Positions 10,153 through 18,183 of a stretch of DNA of 64,000 bases are shown piece by piece. The number at the start of each line of letters is the position of its first letter. The stretch's first letter is position 1. The stretch comes from Taklimakanibacter lacteus (GTDB lineage Bacteria; Pseudomonadota; Alphaproteobacteria; Rhizobiales; Aestuariivirgaceae). The stretch spans positions 275,803 to 339,802 of the forward strand of contig QOZQ01000008.1 in the NCBI GenBank assembly GCA_003576695.1, given 5' to 3'. The position numbers and the translations under genes were made by a program. The notes under the pieces are model-generated. The model saw nothing but the letters and a program-made list of their open reading frames with translations. It made no database searches and was not told where the DNA came from.

Positions 10153-10827
10153 GTGCGTTACAGATTCACAACCTCAATTTTCCTGATTTTGACTTCGCTG
10201 ACATTTGCAGCAGGATCCATTCCCGCCATGGCATCCGAAACCGATCTCCACCAGGCCGCGGCCGCGAATGACGCGGTGCGCGTCGAGACATTGCTCGAGG
10301 CAGGCGCCCGTATCGATGCGCGCGACGGCGCCGGGCGCACCGCCCTGCTCGTTGCCACCCATGCCGATGCTGTCGATGCCGCCCGCCTTCTCATCGCCAG
10401 GGGTGCCGATGTCAACGCCAGGGACAATATCCAGGATTCGCCCTATCTCTATGCCGCGGCCGAAGGCCGGCTCGAGATCCTGCGCCTGACGCTTAAAGCG
10501 GGCGCGGATCTTAAGAGCGTCAACCGCTATGGCGGGGTTGGACTCATTCCCGCCGCCCATCACGGCCACCCCGAGATCGTTCGCGAATTGCTCAAGACCG
10601 ACATCGATATCGATCACGTCAATCGCCTGGGCTGGACGGCGCTGCTCGAGACCATCATCCTGTCCGATGGCGGTCCGACGCATATCGAAATCCTGAAGCT
10701 CCTGATCGATGCCGGCGCCAATGTGAATCTCGCCGACCGCGACGGCGTGACGCCCTTGGCCCATGCAAGGCAACGCGGCTATCGCGAGATGGCAGGGTTG
10801 CTGGAAGCTGCCGGCGCCCGGAACTGA
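10153..10827 (+). CDS. Secreted ankyrin-repeat protein
   Basis: A 224-residue protein with a signal peptide (about 27 residues, ending AMA before SETDLHQAAA). About five ankyrin repeats follow, with recognisable cores GADVNARDNIQDSPYLYAAAEG and GANVNLADRDGVTPLAHARQRG. It starts with GTG directly after the stop of the preceding small gene. Ankyrin repeats mediate protein-protein contacts; the signal sequence puts this one in the periplasm. Its 3' end overlaps the convergent LysR gene by about 49 nt. Function unknown. Confidence 0.82.
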   Translation: MRYRFTTSIFLILTSLTFAAGSIPAMASETDLHQAAAANDAVRVETLLEAGARIDARDGAGRTALLVATHADAVDAARLLIARGADVNARDNIQDSPYLYAAAEGRLEILRLTLKAGADLKSVNRYGGVGLIPAAHHGHPEIVRELLKTDIDIDHVNRLGWTALLETIILSDGGPTHIEILKLLIDAGANVNLADRDGVTPLAHARQRGYREMAGLLEAAGARN

Positions 10828-11704
10828 TGCTGCGCGACCGACTGAAGCCACTCCCGGAAGGCCGCGACCCTGGGCCTGTCCCAGCGTGCCGAAGGGCCAT
10901 AGACATAGTAGTCTCGGCATCGCGGCGCAGCACCAGATGCGGCAGCGGGCAGACGAGCTTGCCTGAACCGAGCTCCTGGTCGAGCAGCGTCAGGTCGCCC
11001 ATCGCAACGCCCTGCCCCATCACCGCCGCCTGGATCGCCATGTCGAGTATGGGAAAGGTCTCTCCGCTCATCGCATCGACCTGATCGACCGCGAATTCGG
11101 CGATCCAGATCTTCCAGTCGCTGCGATTGGGCGTGGTGTGCAGCAGATTGAACTGGGCGAGATCGGCAGGCGTGGCGATCGTCCTGTTCCTCAAGAGGCG
11201 TGGCGAGCAGACCGGGGTCATGGTGGCGGGCACGACCATCATCGCTTCCCAGCCTTCCGGGCAATCGGGGCCGCAGCCAAAGGCAAGGTCGTAGCCACCG
11301 CCGATCGCATCCGGCCATTCATAGATGCCGGTGGTGATGTTGATCGGAATGGCCGGATGGCTTTCCCGGAAATCATCGAGGCGCGGGATGAGCCAGCGGA
11401 TGGAGAAGCTCGGCTGGCTCAGGAGCTTGAGCTTCGGCGCCTCGGCCGCGACATCGGCAAATCCGGCCGCGATCGTCTTGAAGGCCTTGTTCAGGCTGGG
11501 CAGCAGCTTGCGCCCATGCTCCGTCAGCTCCACCTTGCGCGGCCGGCGGATGAACAGCGGCAGGCCAAGCTCCTCCTCCAGGAGCTTTACATGCCGGCTG
11601 ACGGCCCCTTCGGTGACGTGAAGCTCGGCCGCCGCGCGCGCAAAGCTCTGATGCCGGGCGGCTGCCTCGAAGGCACGCAGAGCATTGAGCGATGGCAGGC
11701 GCAT
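10779..11704 (-). pseudogene. GcvA-type LysR regulator, frameshifted near the 3' end
   Basis: The N-terminal helix-turn-helix (FEAAARHQSFARAAAELHVTEGAVSRHV) and effector domain are intact from ATG 11704 to about 10912. There the reading frame changes: the expected LysR ending YYVYGPSARWDRPRVAAFREWL lies in another frame that stops at 10779. In the original frame the protein runs on as Arg/Ser-rich nonsense to 10655, antisense to the ankyrin gene. The second LysR protein in this window ends YYLVSLSERQDDPLVKSFREWI, which supports the reconstructed frame. One base appears to be missing; this could be a real mutation or an assembly error. The gene is divergent from a DUF1127 mini-gene, as in the 54-55 kb pair. 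Confidence 0.75.
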
Positions 11705-11817
11705 GGACGCGTTAGCCTTAGTTTTCCTGACCCTTACCCCCAGATAGCTTGCTTTGAATGGGAGATAAAGAGGCCGTATCTCGGGCTTGTGAATTGTCTG
11801 GCAAATAGGAGGGCAGG

Positions 11818-11970
11818 ATGCATAACACAATCGGCGCATGGATCGCCCGTCATCGCTTCCGCCGCGATCTCAGCCGGCAGATCGAGCTTGGCAATTATCT
11901 CGTGAACGACATCGGCCTCTCGCTGGAAGAGGCGCTGAACGAGATCCAGAAACCCTTCTGGCGGGCGTGA
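11818..11970 (+). CDS. DUF1127 domain mini-protein
   Basis: A 50-residue protein from ATG 11818 with a strong SD (AGGAGGG). It has the DUF1127 pattern: a basic stretch (ARHRFRRDL), then the helix LGNYLVNDIGLSLEEALNEIQKPFWRA, where NDIGL and KPFWR are family hallmarks. DUF1127 proteins are short Arg-rich proteins widespread in Rhizobiales, implicated in post-transcriptional control of phosphate and carbon metabolism. It is transcribed divergently from the LysR gene, 113 nt apart, repeating the layout seen at 54.2-55.4 kb. Confidence 0.8.
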   Translation: MHNTIGAWIARHRFRRDLSRQIELGNYLVNDIGLSLEEALNEIQKPFWRA

Positions 11971-12165
11971 CCATCTTGATCGGACAGATTTGCCTCCTGC
12001 ACAGGTGGAGCGAGGATGACCTCGCTTCCCCACATATTGCGCGCGGGACGCCCCCTGCCGCAAAGCAGCGGTTGTCGTGGCTTGGGTGGATCTTCTCCTC
12101 GCGGATGTCCTCGAGATCGGCTGGGTGGTTTCCATGTGGGGCAAAAGCCCCTAAAACCACGGACC

Positions 12166-13140
12166 ATGAAAGCCGCATGGTATGAACGCAATGGAGCCGC
12201 CCACGATGTCCTGATCGTCGGCGATCTGCCGACACCCGAGCCGTCGCGTGGCGAAGTCCTGGTCCGGCTCAATGTCTCGGGCGTCAACCCGTCCGACGTG
12301 AAGAGCCGCGCCGGACGTCCCCTTGCCGGGCCCCTGGTGGTGCCGCATAGCGACGGGGCCGGCATCATCGAGAAGGCCGGCGCCGGCGTCCCCGTTGCGC
12401 GCATCGGCGAGCGCGTCTGGCTGTGGAACGGGCAATGGCAGCGGCCGATGGGCACGGCCGCCGAGTTCATAGCGCTTCCCGCGGCGCAGGCCGTGCGCTT
12501 GCCGCAGGGAGTAGATTTCGCCGTCGGCGCATGCCTCGGCATTCCGGGCCTCACCGCCATGCATGCGGTCAATCTCCATGGTCCCCTCGCCGGCAAGACG
12601 CTGCTGGTCACCGGCGCCGCATCGGCGGTTGCCCATTATGCAACCCAGATCGCCGTCGCGCGAGGCGCGCGCGTGATCGGCACCGCATCGGCGGCGCGTT
12701 CCCGTCATGCTCTTGCGGCCGGCGCCGACGCGGTCATCGACTACAAGACGGAGAATGTCGCCGAGCGCGTCCTCGATCTCACCCATGGCAAGGGTGCCGA
12801 CGGCGTCATCGACATGGACTTTTCATCGACCGGAGCCTTGCTGTCGGCGGGCATCCTGGCGCCCCATGGCAAGCTCGTCGGCTATGGCTCGAACCAGCGC
12901 GGCACCAACCCGCTGCCCTTCACCGACAGCCTGTTCAGGAGCCTCACCTTGCAGTTCTTCCTGGTCTATGAATTGCGCGCCGAAGATCGCGCCGCGGCCA
13001 TCGCCGATCTGAACGCCATGCTCGCGTCGGGATCGCTCAGGCACTCGATAGGCGCCCGCTTCCCGCTCGCCGACATCGCCGCCGCGCATGAAACGGTCGA
13101 AGCCGGCCGCATCATCGGCAACACTGTGATCGAGCTCTAA
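12166..13140 (+). CDS. Zinc-independent quinone oxidoreductase-like MDR enzyme
   Basis: A 324-residue medium-chain dehydrogenase/reductase starting at ATG 12166 (MKAAWYERNG). The substrate domain contains GVNPSDVKSRAG and PHSDGAGII. The cofactor domain has LLVTGAASAVAHYATQIAVARGARVIGTA, the AxxGxxGxxxxQ-type NADPH site of quinone reductases, here slightly modified (GAASAV). No structural zinc cysteines are visible. The likely activity is NADPH-dependent reduction of quinones or other electrophiles. It is convergent with the Rieske-flavodoxin gene and their stop codons overlap by 3 nt. Confidence 0.82.
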   Translation: MKAAWYERNGAAHDVLIVGDLPTPEPSRGEVLVRLNVSGVNPSDVKSRAGRPLAGPLVVPHSDGAGIIEKAGAGVPVARIGERVWLWNGQWQRPMGTAAEFIALPAAQAVRLPQGVDFAVGACLGIPGLTAMHAVNLHGPLAGKTLLVTGAASAVAHYATQIAVARGARVIGTASAARSRHALAAGADAVIDYKTENVAERVLDLTHGKGADGVIDMDFSSTGALLSAGILAPHGKLVGYGSNQRGTNPLPFTDSLFRSLTLQFFLVYELRAEDRAAAIADLNAMLASGSLRHSIGARFPLADIAAAHETVEAGRIIGNTVIEL

Positions 13141-14222
13141 TCCAGCGCATGCGCCTTGCGCCCGCCGCGGCGGATCTTTTCGGCCGGCGTCGTGTCGAGC
13201 AGCCTTTGCGCCAGCGCAATCGTGCGCTCGGCGAGATCGCCGGCTCCCCTGTGCAGCTCTGCCGATGAGCGCACCTCCCTCACATTGCTTTCCATGTCCT
13301 CCGCCGCCCAGCCGCGCGAATGCGCGATATAGGGGAATTGCGGGAAATGGAAACCGAGCTCAGCGAAGAAACCCAGCATCTGGCCGGCCACGCCCTGCAC
13401 ATTGTCCTGCCCGCCCACGATGATGAAGGACGCCACCTTGTTGCGGATCAGCACGCGATTATGCGTCGTCACCTGGTTCTGGATGCAATTGAGCCGCTCG
13501 GCCATGCGGAAATAGAGCGAGCTCGCCTGGCCCCAGCGGATCGGTGTCGCGATGATCACCGCATCGGCCCAATGCACCAGCGCCTCATAGACGGGGGTGA
13601 GTTCGTCCTTGGGCCGCATCTGGGTGATCGAGCATGGCCAGGTGCAGGCCTGCGCCGCCTTCGAGTAATAGCCCTCGCAGGCGCGGAATTTGAGATCGTT
13701 GAGCTTGATGAGCTGCGTCTCGGCCCCTTGCGCTTCGGCGGCCTTGAGCGCCGAGGCGAGCAGGTCATCCGACCCCGAATAGCGCGGTGCGCCCTTGTCC
13801 ATGGCGGTGGTCGAGATGCCGGCGACGCGAATGGGACCGGCGGCGCGCGCGATGGGGCGCGCCAGGGGATGCGGCTCATGCGGCGCCTTCTGTCGCTTGG
13901 TCGGCTTGAGCTGGAGGAGCACGCGGCCGTTCTCGACCTTCACCGGAAAGGATGGCACCCGGTCCGCCTCGAAGCCCGGTTCGCCGAGGCCGCTGACCCG
14001 ATGGAATTTCCACTGATGCCACGGGCAGACGATGTAGTCGCCATCGAGCGCCCCTTCGCCCAAAGGACCGCCGACATGGTTGCAGGCATTGTGGACGGCA
14101 CCGAAAGTCCCATTGATGCAGGAAAGGGCGATCTTGACCGAGCCCGCTTCGATCGGCCTCAGCGCCTGCTTTTCGAGGTCGCTCTCAGCGCCGATGTCGA
14201 GCCAGTCGTCATTCCCGCTCAT
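13137..14222 (-). CDS. Rieske [2Fe-2S] / NADPH-dependent FMN reductase fusion protein
   Basis: A 361-residue two-domain protein from ATG 14222 (MSGNDDWLD; ATG 14234 adds MEKT). Residues 1 to about 110 are a Rieske ferredoxin with CNHVGGPL and CPWHQW, the CxH...CxxH ligand set. From about residue 130 a flavodoxin-fold NADPH:FMN reductase domain follows, with AGISTTAMDKGAPRYSGSDDLL, ACTWPCSITQ, IIATPIRWGQAS and FIIVGGQDNVQG. The fusion could move electrons from NADPH through FMN to a Rieske centre. The start overlaps the end of the FAD oxidase gene by 14 nt, so the two are translationally coupled and may form one redox unit. Confidence 0.8.
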   Translation of the reverse strand: MSGNDDWLDIGAESDLEKQALRPIEAGSVKIALSCINGTFGAVHNACNHVGGPLGEGALDGDYIVCPWHQWKFHRVSGLGEPGFEADRVPSFPVKVENGRVLLQLKPTKRQKAPHEPHPLARPIARAAGPIRVAGISTTAMDKGAPRYSGSDDLLASALKAAEAQGAETQLIKLNDLKFRACEGYYSKAAQACTWPCSITQMRPKDELTPVYEALVHWADAVIIATPIRWGQASSLYFRMAERLNCIQNQVTTHNRVLIRNKVASFIIVGGQDNVQGVAGQMLGFFAELGFHFPQFPYIAHSRGWAAEDMESNVREVRSSAELHRGAGDLAERTIALAQRLLDTTPAEKIRRGGRKAHALD

Positions 14223-15516
14223 CGTCTTCTCCATCGCGGGACTGCCGGTCCGCCCGTTCGTCGAGCCGGTCGCGCAGCTGCATGTGCCAGTAGCTGGCCT
14301 GGACGCCGATCCGTCCGAAGGGTCCTCCCGCCCATCTGGGCGCAAAGGCCGCGAAGCGCCGGTATTCGTCATCCTTGTCGGCAATGGCGCGGGCCAGCAA
14401 TATGCCGGCCATCGCGGTGGTATTGAGGCCATGGCCGCCAAAGGCTGTGGCGAACCACTGGCCATCGCGGGCACGGCCGATCAGCGGCATCTTGTGCAGC
14501 GCATAGGCCATGAGCCCGCCCCAGGCATAGTCGATCCTGGGATTGCCGAGCTGCGGGAAGACCGCCAGCATGTCGTGCTTCATCATCTGGGCGAGGCGCA
14601 AAGGCTCGCTGATGCGGGTCGTGATGCGCCCGCCCCACAGGAGGCGGTTGTCGGTCACGAGCCGATAATAGTCTCCGGCGCGGCGCATGTCGCCGATCCC
14701 CGAGCGCGTCCGGATGGCGTCCTGCGTCAGGGGCTCGGTCACCGCGACATAGGTGGCGACCGGAAGCACCGCCCGGCCGGTCGGGGCATGGATGCGCCGG
14801 TCGAGCGCCGAGACGCAATGCACCACATGCTGGGCATGGACCTCGGCATGGGCGGTGCGCACGACGAAGGACGAGCCCTTCCGGCTCACCGAAAGCGCCG
14901 GCGTGTTCTCGAAGATGTTCACCCCGCCATGCTCGGCGTCATCGGCAAGGGCGCGGGCATAGCGCAGGGGATGAATGAGGAAGCTCTTCGGATTCCTGAG
15001 GCTTTGGAAATAGCGCTCGGTGACGAGGAGTGCGCGTGTCTGCTCCGCCGACAGCACGTCGAGTCCCTCGCCGAAATCGCGCAGCATCATTTCCTGGCGC
15101 CGCCGGGCGCCCGCCGGGTCATTCACCCGCTGGGCCACGATGATGCCGTCGCTCATGCGGATCGAGGCATCGAGGCGCGTGACCTCGCGGCGGACATATT
15201 CGGTGCCATGGGCGGACAGGCGATAGAGCGCCTGGGCGTTCTTCAGGCCGACGCGCTCGATGATCTCCTCGATCCCGGCGGCGAAGCCGTTGCCGACAAA
15301 GCCGCCATTGCGTCCCGAGGCCGACCAGGCCAGCGTCTTTGCCTCGAGAAGGACGACGATCCGCCCGCGCCGCTGCAGTTCCCGGGCGGTGGTGATCCCG
15401 GCAAGTCCACCCCCGATGATGCAGGCATCGGCCGCGACGACGCCCCGGGGCGGCGGCGCCGCATCCCTCGCAGGTGCCATCGCCTCATACCAGGTCTGCG
15501 AAGACTTGAAGCCCAT
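14209..15516 (-). CDS. FAD-dependent amine/amino-acid oxidoreductase (DAO family)
   Basis: A 435-residue flavoprotein of the DAO family. The FAD-binding motif is ACIIGGGLAGITTARELQRRG, with an Asp/Glu partner in LLEAKT. SASGRNGGFVGNGF is typical of gamma-glutamylputrescine oxidase and OrdL-like enzymes, and YAWGGLMAYALHKMPLIGR lies in the C-terminal FAD region. It probably oxidises a secondary amine or N-substituted amino acid, giving an aldehyde or imine. The exact substrate is unclear. The downstream Rieske-flavodoxin gene overlaps its 3' end. Confidence 0.82.
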   Translation of the reverse strand: MGFKSSQTWYEAMAPARDAAPPPRGVVAADACIIGGGLAGITTARELQRRGRIVVLLEAKTLAWSASGRNGGFVGNGFAAGIEEIIERVGLKNAQALYRLSAHGTEYVRREVTRLDASIRMSDGIIVAQRVNDPAGARRRQEMMLRDFGEGLDVLSAEQTRALLVTERYFQSLRNPKSFLIHPLRYARALADDAEHGGVNIFENTPALSVSRKGSSFVVRTAHAEVHAQHVVHCVSALDRRIHAPTGRAVLPVATYVAVTEPLTQDAIRTRSGIGDMRRAGDYYRLVTDNRLLWGGRITTRISEPLRLAQMMKHDMLAVFPQLGNPRIDYAWGGLMAYALHKMPLIGRARDGQWFATAFGGHGLNTTAMAGILLARAIADKDDEYRRFAAFAPRWAGGPFGRIGVQASYWHMQLRDRLDERADRQSRDGEDDERE

Positions 15517-15654
15517 GCGTCCCCTCGAATCTCAACCGCGTCCGTCATCTTAGATGATTCTACCCCAAGTCAGGCCTGTAACCCGCACATGGCGGGGCCG
15601 TTGCCCTCAAGGCCCCCCATAAGCTATTGAGACCCACCAATCTGAGGGCCCGCG

Positions 15655-16515
15655 ATGCGTTTCAAGACCAGCAAGGAGTTCAGGGACTGGCCGAACAAGG
15701 CCGTGACCGTCTTCGGCATGTCCGGCGTCGGCAAGACGACCCTGGCCGATCTCCTGCAGGACCGCGCCTGGTTCCACTACTCGGTCGATTACCGGATCGG
15801 CACGCGCTACATGGGCGAGCATATTGTCGACAACTTCAAGCGTGAGGCGATGCGGGTGCCTTTCCTGCGCGATCTCCTGCGCTCGGATTCGATCTACATC
15901 TCCTCCAATATCACCTTCCAGAACCTGGAGCCGCTTTCGACCTATCTCGGCAAGCCCGGCAACCCCGAAAAGGGCGGCATCGATTTTGCCGAATACAAGC
16001 GTCGCCAGGCCCAGCATCGCGAAGGCGAGATCAGCGCGCTCAAGGACGTGCCGGCCTTCATCGAGCGTTCGCGTGATATCTATGGCTACAGCCATTTCGT
16101 CTGCGACTCGGGCGGCAGCCTGTGCGAGGTGGTCGACCCTGAGGATTTCAGCGATCCGGTGCTGCAATGCCTCGCCGACAGCACGCTCCTGCTCTATATC
16201 GAGGGCACGCCGGCGCATGCGCGCATGCTGGTCGAGCGCTTCCGCAAGATGCCGAAGCCCATGTACTATCAGCCGCGGTTTCTCGACGAGAAATGGGCCG
16301 AGTACAAGAAGTCGAAATCCATCGCCGAGGATTGCGAGGTCGACCCCGACGGCTTCGCGGTCTGGGGCTTCGAGCAGCTGCTGCATCACCGCATACCGCT
16401 CTACCAGGCGATTGCCCGCAACTTCGGCTATGCGGTGAAGATGGAAGACGTGCCCAAGGTTAAGACAGAGAAGGATTTTCTCGATCTCGTGTCGCGCGCG
16501 ATCGACAAACACTGA
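15655..16515 (+). CDS. P-loop ATPase of unknown function, coupled to metA
   Basis: A 286-residue protein with a clear Walker A motif, [16 protein letters not shown] (P-loop at residues 20-27). The rest contains [38 protein letters not shown] and [18 protein letters not shown]. The fold appears to be a kinase-like P-loop NTPase, but I do not recognise a characterised family. The gap to the metA ATG is only 2 nt, so the genes are almost certainly co-transcribed and may be functionally linked to methionine synthesis or to a nucleotide- or CoA-dependent step. Similar ATPases next to metA would be worth checking. Confidence 0.7.
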   Translation: MRFKTSKEFRDWPNKAVTVFGMSGVGKTTLADLLQDRAWFHYSVDYRIGTRYMGEHIVDNFKREAMRVPFLRDLLRSDSIYISSNITFQNLEPLSTYLGKPGNPEKGGIDFAEYKRRQAQHREGEISALKDVPAFIERSRDIYGYSHFVCDSGGSLCEVVDPEDFSDPVLQCLADSTLLLYIEGTPAHARMLVERFRKMPKPMYYQPRFLDEKWAEYKKSKSIAEDCEVDPDGFAVWGFEQLLHHRIPLYQAIARNFGYAVKMEDVPKVKTEKDFLDLVSRAIDKH

Positions 16516-16517
16516 CC

Positions 16518-17435
16518 ATGCCCATCAAGATTCCGAACGACCTGCCCGCCCGCGCCACGCTCGAACAGGAAGGCGTGATGGTGATGAGCGAGGCGACCGC
16601 CGCCCGCCAGGATATCCGCGCCCTTCGCATAGGCCTCCTCAACCTTATGCCGAACAAGATCCGGACCGAGACGCAGTTCGCGCGCCTTGTCGGCGCCACC
16701 CCGCTGCAGGTCGAGATGACGCTCGTCAAGATGACCAATCACGTGCCGAAGAACACGCCCAACGACCACATCATCGCCTTCTATCGCGACTGGGAGGATG
16801 TGAAGGCGGAGAAGTTCGACGGCTTCATCGTAACGGGTGCCCCGATCGAGCTTCTCGATTTCGCCGATGTCACCTATTGGGACGAGTTGCAGCGCGTCTT
16901 CGACTGGACGCAGACCAATGTTCATTCGAGTTTCCATATCTGCTGGGGCGCCCAGGCCGGCCTCTATCATTTCCATGGCGTGCCCAAGCACGCGCTGACG
17001 CAGAAGCGCTTCGGCGTCTATCGCCACAGGAACCTGAAGCCCGCCTCGCCCTATCTGCGCGGTTTCTCCGATGACTTCTCCATCCCGGTCTCGCGCTGGA
17101 CGGAGAATCGCCGCGCCGACATCCCAGCCGGCAGCGGCCTCGAGATACTGATGGAATCGGATGAAGCCGGCCTCTGCATGATCGAGGACAAGGCGCACCG
17201 GTCTCTCTACATGTTCAACCATGTCGAGTATGACTCGGCCTCGCTCGGCGAGGAATATTGGCGCGATGTGAAAGCCAACAAGCCGATCGAGCTGCCGAAG
17301 AACTATTACCCCGGCAATGATCCCCATGCCGTGCCGGAGAACCGCTGGCGCAGCCACGCCCATCTCCTGTTCGGCAACTGGATCAACGAGGTCTACCAGT
17401 CGACCCCCTTCGCGCTCGCCGATATCGGCAAATAG
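16518..17435 (+). CDS. metA: Homoserine O-acyltransferase MetA, predicted acetyl-CoA specific
   Basis: A 305-residue MetA-family enzyme catalysing acylation of L-homoserine, the first committed step of methionine synthesis. The catalytic residues are all in place: Cys142 ([15 protein letters not shown]) and His235/Glu237 (NHVEYD). Residue 111, in [10 protein letters not shown], is glutamate. In this family Glu111 selects acetyl-CoA, while Gly111 (as in E. coli) selects succinyl-CoA, so this enzyme is predicted to be a homoserine O-acetyltransferase despite its usual name. It follows the P-loop ATPase gene with a 2-nt gap. Confidence 0.93.
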   Translation: MPIKIPNDLPARATLEQEGVMVMSEATAARQDIRALRIGLLNLMPNKIRTETQFARLVGATPLQVEMTLVKMTNHVPKNTPNDHIIAFYRDWEDVKAEKFDGFIVTGAPIELLDFADVTYWDELQRVFDWTQTNVHSSFHICWGAQAGLYHFHGVPKHALTQKRFGVYRHRNLKPASPYLRGFSDDFSIPVSRWTENRRADIPAGSGLEILMESDEAGLCMIEDKAHRSLYMFNHVEYDSASLGEEYWRDVKANKPIELPKNYYPGNDPHAVPENRWRSHAHLLFGNWINEVYQSTPFALADIGK

Positions 17436-17452
17436 GAATCGGGGGAGATCGC

Positions 17453-17635
17453 GTGAAGCCCCTCCCCGATTTCCGCTCCCCCGATTTCCTGCTCTCGCAT
17501 ATGCGCGAGATCATGGATTTCTACTACCCGATCTGCATCAACAAGGATGATGGCCTGACCTTCCGGCTTTGCTCATGCGCAAGTCGCTTGCCTGATGGCG
17601 GGCCCTGTCGCTCCCCTGTCACAAACCGACTATAG
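17453..17635 (+). pseudogene. N-terminal remnant of an AGE-type epimerase/isomerase
   Basis: A GTG-started 60-residue ORF 17 nt after metA, with a plausible SD (GGGGGAG). The first 34 residues contain SPDFLLSHMREIMDFYYPICI, resembling the first helix of N-acylglucosamine 2-epimerase / mannose isomerase family proteins, which are normally about 400 residues. After residue 34 the similarity stops and the sequence ends CRSPVTNRL, just before sixA. It is probably a degenerate leftover of a longer gene; a functional small protein is less likely. Confidence 0.45.
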
Positions 17636-17646
17636 TTCGTCGCACC

Positions 17647-18180
17647 ATGCTTCGCCTCATGCTGCTGCGGCACGCCAAATCGAGCTGGACCGATCCCGGT
17701 CTGGACGATCATGACCGTCCCCTCAATCCGCGCGGGCAGAAGGCAGCACCCTTGGTCGGGCGCTTCATGAATGCCCAGAAGCTCGTTCCCGACCTCGTCC
17801 TGTGCTCGCCGGCACGCCGGGCGCGCGAGACCTGGAAGCTCGCCGCGACCGAGCTCAAGGCGTCGCCGCGTCTCCTGATGGAAGACGCGCTTTATGATTT
17901 CGGCAATGGCGGGCGCATTCTCGACACTGTAAGGGCCAAGTCCGATACCGCCAGATCGGTGCTGGTCGTCGGCCACAATCCCTCGATCGAGCGCCTGGCG
18001 CAGCGCCTGATCGGCAAGGGCGATGCGAAACTGCGCAAGCGCGTCGCGGAGAAATATCCGACCGGCGCTCTCGCCGTGATCACCTTCGAGACGTCGGACT
18101 GGGGCAATATCGAGGACGGCAAGGGCACGCTCGCCTTCTTCGTGCGCCCGCGCGATCTGGCAAAAGAGCCAATAACTTAG
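17647..18180 (+). CDS. sixA: SixA-type phosphohistidine phosphatase (histidine phosphatase family)
   Basis: A 177-residue cytoplasmic member of the histidine phosphatase superfamily. The catalytic RHG-type motif reads LMLLRHAKSSW (LRHAKS is typical of SixA). It is followed by DHDRPLNPRGQ, and the second histidine lies in VLVVGHNPSIERL. SixA enzymes dephosphorylate phosphohistidine in Hpt or PTS proteins. It starts a same-strand run with the YcjX/YcjF pair, htpX and a VWA protein. The next gene begins 3 nt after its stop. Confidence 0.88.
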   Translation: MLRLMLLRHAKSSWTDPGLDDHDRPLNPRGQKAAPLVGRFMNAQKLVPDLVLCSPARRARETWKLAATELKASPRLLMEDALYDFGNGGRILDTVRAKSDTARSVLVVGHNPSIERLAQRLIGKGDAKLRKRVAEKYPTGALAVITFETSDWGNIEDGKGTLAFFVRPRDLAKEPIT

Positions 18181-18183
18181 CAC

